Source: Leptospira licerasiae serovar Varillal str. VAR 010 (GTDB lineage: Bacteria; Spirochaetota; Leptospiria; Leptospirales; Leptospiraceae). Taken from it: 64,000 nucleotides of DNA. The DNA is taken from assembly GCF_000244755.1 (NCBI RefSeq), contig NZ_AHOO02000005.1:682001-746000 (forward strand), written 5' to 3'. Made by a program: the position numbers and the translations under genes. Under the pieces are notes generated by a model. That model was given only the letters and a program-made list of their open reading frames with translations, made no database searches and was not told the DNA's origin. Positions 57,360 to 64,000 of this stretch are shown here, piece by piece (positions within the stretch are counted from its first letter, which is position 1; the number at the start of each line of letters is the position of its first letter).

Positions 57360-58556
57360 TTAAGTCCAGGGATAGAATTCCAGCAAATCTCCTTCTTTCA
57401 GATTTTCCGTTTCCGAAAATTGGACTCCGAGCCCATCCGAAAAAATTCCGGCACGAATGTCTCCGCTTCCGTTAAACTTCTTTTCCGATAAAAAAGTTCG
57501 GCCTTTGGTCTCATAAGAAACCGGGAAGAACTCGGTCAGTTTGTTTTTCTTTTTTCTATCTCCCATAAAAGGCAAAGAGATCGGTTTCTCGGAAGAAAGT
57601 CCTAAAAATTTTCGTAAATATGTTTCCACGAAAATCCTAAAACAAACCTGCACGCTAAAAGGATTCCCAGGGAGACCGAAGACCGCTTGCTCATTCTTTT
57701 TGCCGAACCAGATCGGTTTTCCAGGTTTGATCTTTACCTTATGGAAAATTTCCGTCACTCCGGAAGCTTCCAGAATTTTAGGGACCAGGTCTAGATTCCC
57801 CATCGAAACTCCGCCAGAGAGAATTAAAAGATCCGAATCCAGACCTTCTTTCACTGCTTTTTCCAAAAGAATCGGATCATCGCCTACACGAGTAACGGAT
57901 AATGGAACTATACCATATTTTTGTAATAAAGATCGGATAGAATATGAATTGGAATCCCTGATCTGCCAAGGTTTTGGAATTTCACCGGGGCCTACTATCT
58001 CGTTTCCTGTGGAGATCACTCTTACACGAGGAAGTTTAGAAGTTTGAACTGAATATTTTCCCAAAGAAGAAAGCAAAGAAAGAACCGATGCGCTGATCAA
58101 AACCCCTTCATTTAGGATTTCCTGATCTTGCTTTAGATCTTCTCCTTGGATTGCTATATTGGAGAAGGAGCCGGATTTTTCAGTATGAAAGCGGACCTGT
58201 TTTTTTTCATTAGAAATCCCTAAATCTTCGGAATCTTCAATTTTGATCACTAGATCGAATCCTTCTGGGACCGGTGCACCTGTCATGATGCGGATTGCTT
58301 CTTCTCCGCTTTCTAATCGGAAAGATTCTCCCGCATGTAGTTCTCTTGTATAAGAATAAATCCGATCTTCTGAAAAACCTTCCGACTTAAGAGCGAACCC
58401 ATCCATGGTCGCTCGATGAAAAGGAGGATAATCCCGATCCGCATAGATCTTTTCTCTCAGCACTTTTCCAAGAGAGTTTTCCAAGTTCGTACTTTCGAAA
58501 GAAGATATGTTTGCAGAAGATTCTACAAGTTTTAACGCCTCTTGGACTGAGATCAA
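57360..58556 (-). CDS. moeA: Molybdopterin molybdenumtransferase
   Basis: A 398-residue MoeA protein that inserts molybdate into adenylated molybdopterin. RATMDGFALKSEGF is near 50, the MPT-binding motif VISTGNEIVGPGE near 180, LILSGGVSMGNLDLVPKIL near 245 and KPGKPIWFGKK with FGLPGNPFS near 290. A C-terminal beta-barrel domain is present. It overlaps the upstream moaC-mogA fusion gene by 4 nt (ATGA). Its cofactor would serve a molybdoenzyme such as nitrate reductase. Confidence 0.93.
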   Translation of the reverse strand: MISVQEALKLVESSANISSFESTNLENSLGKVLREKIYADRDYPPFHRATMDGFALKSEGFSEDRIYSYTRELHAGESFRLESGEEAIRIMTGAPVPEGFDLVIKIEDSEDLGISNEKKQVRFHTEKSGSFSNIAIQGEDLKQDQEILNEGVLISASVLSLLSSLGKYSVQTSKLPRVRVISTGNEIVGPGEIPKPWQIRDSNSYSIRSLLQKYGIVPLSVTRVGDDPILLEKAVKEGLDSDLLILSGGVSMGNLDLVPKILEASGVTEIFHKVKIKPGKPIWFGKKNEQAVFGLPGNPFSVQVCFRIFVETYLRKFLGLSSEKPISLPFMGDRKKKNKLTEFFPVSYETKGRTFLSEKKFNGSGDIRAGIFSDGLGVQFSETENLKEGDLLEFYPWT

Positions 58557-59467
58557 TGTCCTTCTCCTCTCATCATTTTTTTAGCATGGAATACTGCAGG
58601 GAGAATCGCTTGTAAACTTTCGGTAGCGCCATTCGTACTTCCTGGAACGGATACGACTAAGGTCTTACCGATCCTCCCCGCGATGGATCTGGATAACATT
58701 GCAAATGGAGTTCTGTCCTGGCCGAAAGATCTCATTGCTTCCGCAATGCCTGGGATTTCCTGTTCTAAGATCTCTTTGATTGCTTCGGGAGTATTGTCTC
58801 TTGGGCCTAGTCCCGTTCCGCCTGTGGTGATGATCAGGTCCAGCCCTAGTTTAGACCATTCTAATATTCTATGTCTGATCTGTTCCGGTTCATCCGGTAG
58901 AATTTCGGATTTAACGGTTTCTACATCATGTTCTTTTAATAGGTTTAAGATAGCCTTTCCGGAGCTGTCCTCTCTTTTTCCTTGGAAAGTGGAATCGGAA
59001 CAAACTAAGATCCCCGCTTTGGAACCAGCCGCAAATTTTGTGATCTGAGAATCAGTTTTTCCCCCCTTCTTTTCTAAAAGGCGGATAGAGGATATTTCCA
59101 GTTCTTTATCTATAGGTTTTAGTAAATCATAAATTACTAATGAAGCTACACTTACACCGGTCAAAGCTTCCATTTCTATACCGGTTTTTCCGATGGATTT
59201 GGCGGTGGTCAAGATTCGGACAGCGTTTTTGTCGGAAAGAACTTCGAATTCTATTTGGAAAGAATCAATAGAAACAGGATGACAATGAGGAATAAGCTCA
59301 GAAGTTTTTTTAGAACCGAGAAGTGCGGCTGCCTTTGCCACTCCGAAAAGATCCCCCTTCGGAAGAGTATTTTCTTTTATCCTAATTATTGTTTCCGGTT
59401 TGCAGAATACAAAACCTTCTGCTTGGGCAGTTCTAAGAGTTGTTTTCTTTCCGGTAATATCGTTCAT
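58553..59467 (-). CDS. Bifunctional MoaC-MogA/MoaB fusion protein
   Basis: A 304-residue fusion of two molybdenum-cofactor enzymes. Residues about 1-150 form MoaC (cyclic pyranopterin monophosphate synthase), with ELIPHCHPVSID and SIGKTGIEMEALTGVSVASLVIYD carrying the catalytic Lys and Asp. After a short linker, residues about 150-304 form a MogA/MoaB domain (molybdopterin adenylyltransferase) with ILVCSDSTFQGKREDSSG, TTGGTGLGPRDNTPEA and PGSTNGATE. Such fusions are known in a number of bacteria. It precedes moeA in a tight operon. Confidence 0.9.
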   Translation of the reverse strand: MNDITGKKTTLRTAQAEGFVFCKPETIIRIKENTLPKGDLFGVAKAAALLGSKKTSELIPHCHPVSIDSFQIEFEVLSDKNAVRILTTAKSIGKTGIEMEALTGVSVASLVIYDLLKPIDKELEISSIRLLEKKGGKTDSQITKFAAGSKAGILVCSDSTFQGKREDSSGKAILNLLKEHDVETVKSEILPDEPEQIRHRILEWSKLGLDLIITTGGTGLGPRDNTPEAIKEILEQEIPGIAEAMRSFGQDRTPFAMLSRSIAGRIGKTLVVSVPGSTNGATESLQAILPAVFHAKKMMRGEGH

Positions 59468-59576
59468 GCTTCCTCTTAGCGGGAATCCGCAGGAATCAAT
59501 ATAATTATGCTTAGGAAAACTGCGAGTAAATTATAACAGTTTGTTTGAGTTCCAACATCGAGTTCTAAGACAAGAT

Positions 59577-59602
59577 CCCGCATGTAGGAGTTCCTATATG
59601 CG
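59577..59602. repeat. Degenerate REP-like palindrome
   Basis: CCCGCATGTAGGAGTTCCTATATGCG shares the TGTAGGA core with the repeats at 57251 and 57293. It is itself a near-palindrome (CGCATGTAGGA/TCCTATATGCG). It lies between the moaC-mogA gene and the second SUMT gene. Confidence 0.6.
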
Positions 59603-59619
59603 TATAAAAGGAAAATCCA

Positions 59620-60390
59620 TTAACAGTAGGAGATCCTATCTTCTTCCTTCAATCTTTGCAGTTCTGTATAAAAATTCACGATTTCCCCGAAGATCAAAAG
59701 TGCAGGAGTTTTGATCTGAAATTCGTCCGCTTTCTCTAGACAAGTATCCAGATTTGCTAAAACCAATCTTTGGTTGGGAAGGGTAGCGTTTTCGATGAAT
59801 ACCATAGGGGTAGAGCCGGAGTTTCCCGATTCCAATAAATTTTCTCTGATACTTTCTAAACTGTTCAGTCCCATGTAGACCAAAACTGTTTTACCTTCTA
59901 AGCTTAAGTTCTCAAAACTTTCCGGATTTTTGCCGGTCTTTTTATGACCGGATAAGAATAGGATCTCTCTAGCATATTCTCTATGAGTGAGCGGAATTCC
60001 TAAACTAGAGGCAGCTCCGGAAGCGGTTGTGACTCCTGCTAAAATTTCACATTCAATTCCTAAGGAAGCTAGATATTCTATTTCTTCTCCCGCTCTTCCA
60101 TAAATGGAAGGATCTCCGCCTTTTAAACGAACTATATTAGAATATTGTTTAGCGTATTCTCCTAATTTTTGATTGATCTCGGTTTGAAGGCAACTATGTT
60201 GTCCGATCCTTTTTCCCACGTATTCCAAGACCGCGGATTTTTTACAGTATTTCAAAACTCCTGCGGAAACCAAATCGTCGTATAAAACAACATCAGCTTT
60301 TCTTAATAGTTTTACTGCACGAACTGTGAGAAGATCCGGATTTCCCGGACCTGCACCTACTAGATATACTTTTCCCGCGGAAGAATTCAT
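59620..60390 (-). CDS. Uroporphyrinogen-III C-methyltransferase (nitrite operon copy)
   Basis: A 256-residue stand-alone SUMT, paralogous to the gene at 10778. VGAGPGNPDLLTVRAVKLL starts near 10, RLKGGDPSIYGRAGEE near 89 and GVTTASGAASSLGIPLTHR near 118. It supplies precorrin-2 for sirohaem. The gene ends the nirB-nirD-SUMT operon (4-bp gap to nirD), so it is dedicated to the nitrite reductase. The name nirE is used in some organisms; the exact symbol is uncertain. No dehydrogenase gene accompanies it. Confidence 0.92.
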   Translation of the reverse strand: MNSSAGKVYLVGAGPGNPDLLTVRAVKLLRKADVVLYDDLVSAGVLKYCKKSAVLEYVGKRIGQHSCLQTEINQKLGEYAKQYSNIVRLKGGDPSIYGRAGEEIEYLASLGIECEILAGVTTASGAASSLGIPLTHREYAREILFLSGHKKTGKNPESFENLSLEGKTVLVYMGLNSLESIRENLLESGNSGSTPMVFIENATLPNQRLVLANLDTCLEKADEFQIKTPALLIFGEIVNFYTELQRLKEEDRISYC

Positions 60391-60394
60391 TATC

Positions 60395-60760
60395 TTAACC
60401 CTGATTCCCCGGAGTTTCGATACCGATATAAACGGTTCCGTCCTCGATATGGACCGGATATGTTTTTACGGAATATTCTTCTCCGCTGATACAAGCGCCG
60501 GTCCTAAGCGAGAACGATTTTTTATGCATTGGACATGCGACTTTAGGTTCTCCTTGAGAATCACCTATCATTCCTCTAGAAAGGACCATGTCTCCCGTAT
60601 GAGGACATTTGTTTTCGCATGCAAACCATTCATTTCTAGAACTGAAATGAAAGATCGCGATTTGTTCTCCGTAAACTTTGGCGCAGACTCCACCGTCATC
60701 CGGAAATTCACTAACGGTACTTACGGGTATCCAAACAGGTTCTTTTGCGGTTGTGTTCAT
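60395..60760 (-). CDS. nirD: Nitrite reductase small subunit (Rieske)
   Basis: A 121-residue NirD with a Rieske-type fold. The [2Fe-2S] ligand motifs are CPHTGDMVL (CxH, near 52) and CPMHKKSF (CxxH, near 75). In most NirD proteins some ligands are lost; here both Cys-His pairs are present, so a cluster may be bound. It is 9 bp after nirB and 4 bp before the SUMT gene. Confidence 0.92.
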   Translation of the reverse strand: MNTTAKEPVWIPVSTVSEFPDDGGVCAKVYGEQIAIFHFSSRNEWFACENKCPHTGDMVLSRGMIGDSQGEPKVACPMHKKSFSLRTGACISGEEYSVKTYPVHIEDGTVYIGIETPGNQG

Positions 60761-60769
60761 TTTTATCTC

Positions 60770-63283
60770 CTAGTTCGAAACCAATTCTTTTTTAGGCCAA
60801 TCGACGGGACGTTTTTGTCCTCTTTCTTCGATGAAACGTACCGTAGGGTCTGAATCCTCGCTGTTTACGAAATGTTTATATTTTTTTTGTTTTTCAGGAT
60901 CATCTACTACATCTTTCCATTCGCAAACATATGTCCCGACAAGATTGTTCATCTCTTCTTCCAGATCTTTGTTGATCCCAAGTCTATCGTTAATGATCAC
61001 ATCTTTCAGATATTCTATCCCGCCTTCTAATTGTTCTAACCAAGCAGATGTTCTTACAAGTTTGTCGGCGGTCCTGATATAGAACATCATGAACCTATCA
61101 ATGTATTTAACGCAGGTCTCTTCATCCAAGTCTGCTGCGAGAAGGATTGCATGTTTAGGATTCACTCCTCCATTTCCTCCGACATAAAGGTTCCACCCTT
61201 TTTCAGTGGCGATGATGCCAAAGTCTTTGCCTCTTGCTTCTGCACATTCTCTGATACAACCTGAGACTGCCGATTTTAGTTTATGAGGAGCACGAATTCC
61301 TCTGTATCTTTCTTCGATATGAATTGCAAATGCAGTACTGTCTTGTACTCCGTATCTACACCAAGTGGAACCAACACAACTTTTAACTGTTCGCATTGCT
61401 TTACCGTAAGCATGTCCACTTTCGAAACCTTCTTCCACTAAATCTTTCCAGATGTCAGGAAGCTGTTCCATTCTTGCGCCAAGTAGATCTATTCTTTGGC
61501 CGCCGGTAATCTTACAGTAAAGATCGTACTTCTTAGCGATCTGACCGATAACGATCAACTTATCCGGAGTGATCTCTCCACCAGGAATACGCGGAACAAC
61601 GGAGTAAGTTCCACCTCTTTGGATGTTTGCAAGATACTTATCGTTAGTATCTTGTATCTCTCTATGTTTTTGGATCGGTTCGTTGTAAATACTCGCGATG
61701 ATAGAAGCTACAGCGGGCTTACAAACTTCGCAGCCGTTCCCCATTCCATGAATGCGGATCATTTCTTCGAAGCTGCGGATCCCTTTTACTTTTGCGATCT
61801 GGAACAATTCTTGTCTTGAATATTTAAAGTGTTCACAAACATGCTCAGTCACTACTTTGCCTTGTGCACGAAGTTCTTCCTTCAAGATAGAGTTCATCTG
61901 AGGAATACAACCACCACAACCTGTTCCGGCCTTAGTACATTCGTTCAAACCTTTTAGGTCGGAACAAGAGCCGGAGCGGATCGCATCTAAAAGATCTCCT
62001 TTAGAAACGTTATTACAAGAACAGATCTTTGCATCGTCCGGAAGGGAACCGAATGCGGAGCCTTCTTCTGAAGGAGTTCCGACAATTAAGGATTCAGGCT
62101 CAGAAGGAAGTTCTACGTTATTTAAGTAAAGAGTGAGAAGATTAGAATATGCATCCGCATCTCCTACGAGTATTCCTCCTTTGAGTTTTTTACCGTCGGT
62201 AGAAAGAACTAATTTTTTATACACACCTGTTCTAGGATTCGTGTAAGCGATTGGAAGATGTTCTGTTTGCCCTAACGCATCTCCGAAAGAAGCGACATCT
62301 ACTCCGATCAGTTTTAGTTTTGTAGAAAGATCGGAGCCTGCATAAGATTTAGTTTTTTGACCGGGACTGCAAAGATTATAAGCTAGAATCTCCGCCATTT
62401 CGTAACCTGGTGCGACAAGTCCATAGATCATTCCTTTATGAAGCGCAACTTCCCCGATTGCGTATACTCCGTAGACGTTCGTTCTTAACTCATCGTCTAC
62501 GATGATCCCGCCTCTTTGCCCGACCTCTATTCCGGAATTTTTTGCTAGTCCATCTCTGGGCCGGATACCCGCGGAGACAATCAACATCTCCACTTCTAAA
62601 ACGGAACCATCTACGAATTCTAAGCCTTGAAAGCTAAATTCACCTAATGCCTGTTTGGTTTCTTTATTTAGATGAATACGAACGCCTAAGGATTCAATCT
62701 TGGATTTTAGAACGGAAGAAGCCGCCTCATCCAATTGTCTAGGCATCAAGCGCGACGCGAATTCCACTACATGGCTTTCTTTTCCCATGTCTAAAACCGC
62801 CTTGGCAGCTTCTAAACCTAACAAACCGCCGCCAAGTACCGCTACTTTGGAAACTTGTTTAGCATAAGACATGATCTTTTCTAAATCTTCGATCGTACGA
62901 TAAACAAAGACTCCTTGTTTATCCACGCCTTCAAAATTCGGAACGAAAGCGGAAGAGCCGGTAGCAATCACCAATTCATCAAAAGGTAATTCAGTTCCGG
63001 CAGAAGTAGTCACCTTTCTGGAAACTGTGTCCACTGAGATGGCAGGCTCTGAAAGTAATAAGCGGATACCGTTGGTTCTGTACCAATCGGAAGGAGAAAG
63101 ATAAAGAGAATCTGCGGATCTATTCGTAAAATATTCGGAAAGATGAACTCGATCGTAAGCTCTTCTAGGTTCTTCTCCCAAAATAGTTACTTCGAATTTT
63201 TCAGTACCACCGTACTCTGCGATTTTTTCGGCGAATCTGTGACCCACCATTCCGTTCCCAAGAATTACTAACTTCCGTTTCAT
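60770..63283 (-). CDS. nirB: Assimilatory nitrite reductase (NAD(P)H), large subunit
   Basis: An 837-residue flavin, Fe-S and sirohaem enzyme that reduces nitrite to ammonia in the cytoplasm. Domains in order: FAD/NAD(P) oxidoreductase (about 1-400, with VILGNGMVGHRFAEKI-like start and AVLGGGLLGLEAAKAVL), a BFD-like [2Fe-2S] segment with CSCNNVSKGDLLDAIRSG near 420 and GTGCGGC, and the NiSiR domain with the sirohaem/[4Fe-4S] ligands CVGSTWC (near 637) and CIREC (near 677). The length is typical. It is the first gene of an operon with nirD and a SUMT, and it follows the transporter gene. Confidence 0.94.
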   Translation of the reverse strand: MKRKLVILGNGMVGHRFAEKIAEYGGTEKFEVTILGEEPRRAYDRVHLSEYFTNRSADSLYLSPSDWYRTNGIRLLLSEPAISVDTVSRKVTTSAGTELPFDELVIATGSSAFVPNFEGVDKQGVFVYRTIEDLEKIMSYAKQVSKVAVLGGGLLGLEAAKAVLDMGKESHVVEFASRLMPRQLDEAASSVLKSKIESLGVRIHLNKETKQALGEFSFQGLEFVDGSVLEVEMLIVSAGIRPRDGLAKNSGIEVGQRGGIIVDDELRTNVYGVYAIGEVALHKGMIYGLVAPGYEMAEILAYNLCSPGQKTKSYAGSDLSTKLKLIGVDVASFGDALGQTEHLPIAYTNPRTGVYKKLVLSTDGKKLKGGILVGDADAYSNLLTLYLNNVELPSEPESLIVGTPSEEGSAFGSLPDDAKICSCNNVSKGDLLDAIRSGSCSDLKGLNECTKAGTGCGGCIPQMNSILKEELRAQGKVVTEHVCEHFKYSRQELFQIAKVKGIRSFEEMIRIHGMGNGCEVCKPAVASIIASIYNEPIQKHREIQDTNDKYLANIQRGGTYSVVPRIPGGEITPDKLIVIGQIAKKYDLYCKITGGQRIDLLGARMEQLPDIWKDLVEEGFESGHAYGKAMRTVKSCVGSTWCRYGVQDSTAFAIHIEERYRGIRAPHKLKSAVSGCIRECAEARGKDFGIIATEKGWNLYVGGNGGVNPKHAILLAADLDEETCVKYIDRFMMFYIRTADKLVRTSAWLEQLEGGIEYLKDVIINDRLGINKDLEEEMNNLVGTYVCEWKDVVDDPEKQKKYKHFVNSEDSDPTVRFIEERGQKRPVDWPKKELVSN

Positions 63284-63317
63284 TTTTATCTATCTCCTTT
63301 CCCTTTTAAGAGCCGGC

Positions 63318-64000
63318 TTAAGCCGACTCCAATTCTAAGGATTCGTTTTTTCTATTTTTTTCCCAAACATAAGTATTCATCATGAATAGAAGGAAGGCGG
63401 ATAACGCAACCACCACGGATAATACTACGAATCCGACTGAGAAGGTTCCTGAGATCGCTTTCAAACTTCCTAATAGATTTGGAACGAAGAATCCTCCCAA
63501 ACCTCCGAATGCTCCGATAAATCCGGTGATGATCCCGATCTCCTTGCTGAATCTAAGTGGAACGAGTTGGAAAACAGAGCCGTTTCCTAAACCTAAGAAG
63601 ATCATTAAAGTGATGAAGGTCGGAAGTATGATCTCCACGGAAGGCAACCAAGAAACCGCGATCAGACAGGAAGCAACTCCTGCGAATACCGCTAGTAGAA
63701 CCGTTACTCCTCCGAATTTGTCGGAAAGATATCCACCGATTGGGCGAACTAAACTAGCGCCCAGGATACAATAAGATGTATATAATCCAGTTGTGACTTT
63801 ATCCACACCGTATTGATCATGAAAGAAAATAGGAAGGAAGCTTGCTATACCTACGAATCCGCCAAACGTTACGCTATACAGCAAACAGAAGAATAAAGCG
63901 TCTCTGGACTTGATCGGCACCAAATATTGTTTTAAAGGTTTTTTAGAAATCGTTCCCGGACAATCTTTTGCAAAGAATAAGAAGAATAGGAAAGCAAAAG
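63318..64000 (-). CDS. Nitrate/nitrite transporter, NNP/MFS family (5' end off the window)
   Basis: C-terminal part (227 codons) of a major facilitator. The frame stays open to the window edge; no start lies inside. Membrane helices alternate with the loops GGYLSDKFGG and the family signature ITGFIGAFGGLGGFFVPNLLG. The NarK/NasA type of the NNP family fits. Its position just before nirB suggests nitrate or nitrite uptake for assimilation. Whether it is one polypeptide or a fused two-domain NarK cannot be seen. An internal TTG (63921-63923) is in frame but is not the start. Confidence 0.85.
   Translation of the reverse strand, partial: FAFLFFLFFAKDCPGTISKKPLKQYLVPIKSRDALFFCLLYSVTFGGFVGIASFLPIFFHDQYGVDKVTTGLYTSYCILGASLVRPIGGYLSDKFGGVTVLLAVFAGVASCLIAVSWLPSVEIILPTFITLMIFLGLGNGSVFQLVPLRFSKEIGIITGFIGAFGGLGGFFVPNLLGSLKAISGTFSVGFVVLSVVVALSAFLLFMMNTYVWEKNRKNESLELESA

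Noticed and set aside
60326..60853. A 175-codon plus-strand open frame opposite nirD
   Set aside because: NirD on the minus strand is certain; the opposite frame has no recognisable domain.

Overview
The window looks like a chromosomal segment of a spirochaete of the genus Leptospira. The call rests on moderately AT-rich DNA, many SpI-type lipoproteins with short, non-classical lipoboxes (ending VNC, ANC, MSC, VAC, FGC), a FadL/OmpP1 outer-membrane protein, tandem DUF4139 proteins, a second GyrA/GyrB-like pair, and frequent TTG starts. No prophage, insertion sequence, CRISPR array or rRNA gene is visible. The assimilatory sulfate, nitrite and molybdopterin genes suggest a free-living or environmentally persistent member, but species cannot be settled from the sequence alone.

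Layout. 1-4.2 kb (minus): a YejBEF-type peptide ABC transporter whose ATPase runs off the left edge, preceded by an AttH/CrtC-like lipocalin protein. 4.3-7.3 kb: an LpxL-like acyltransferase and a convergent membrane sulfatase/phosphotransferase. 7.3-7.9 kb: a non-coding leader region with inverted repeats. 7.9-13.9 kb: a tightly packed sulfate assimilation operon cysH-cysD-cysN-cobA-sirohaem dehydrogenase-cysI closed by a strong terminator. 13.9-22.8 kb: envelope genes (beta-propeller, LysM/M23 peptidase, CPBP protease, ClC channel, OmpP1, sterol-desaturase-like oxygenase). 22.9-27.8 kb: two DUF4139 proteins and a VWA protein. 27.9-32.3 kb (minus): a cobalamin riboswitch followed by two lipoproteins and cobT-cobS-cobC. 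32.5-37.4 kb: an FAD amine oxidase and a type IIA topoisomerase pair. 37.6-45.7 kb (plus): lipoproteins, gltX, an anti-sigma-type kinase, a DUF455 protein, a MotB-like protein and an M14-type deacylase. 45.8-53.1 kb: an ECF sigma factor with an NTF2-like gene, a candidate structured small RNA, a membrane-bound AraC regulator, an aminotransferase, tRNA-Ser(GGA), a GMC oxidoreductase pair and a ferredoxin. 53.4-57.2 kb: a PAS histidine kinase, its response regulator and isocitrate dehydrogenase. 57.3-64 kb (minus): moeA, a moaC-mogA fusion, a second sirohaem methyltransferase, nirD, nirB and a truncated narK-type transporter, with REP-like palindromes between the blocks.

How it fits together. 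Two anabolic modules both need sirohaem: sulfite reduction (CysI) and nitrite reduction (NirB). Each carries its own uroporphyrinogen-III methyltransferase, but only the sulfur operon has the precorrin-2 dehydrogenase. Molybdopterin genes beside nirBD suggest that a molybdenum nitrate reductase lies just beyond the right edge. The B12 block combines nucleotide-loop assembly genes with two unknown lipoproteins directly under a cobalamin riboswitch, which makes those lipoproteins candidates for surface capture of corrinoids. The best leads for new biology are these lipoproteins, the structured RNA at about 47.16-47.36 kb, and the divergent short topoisomerase pair.
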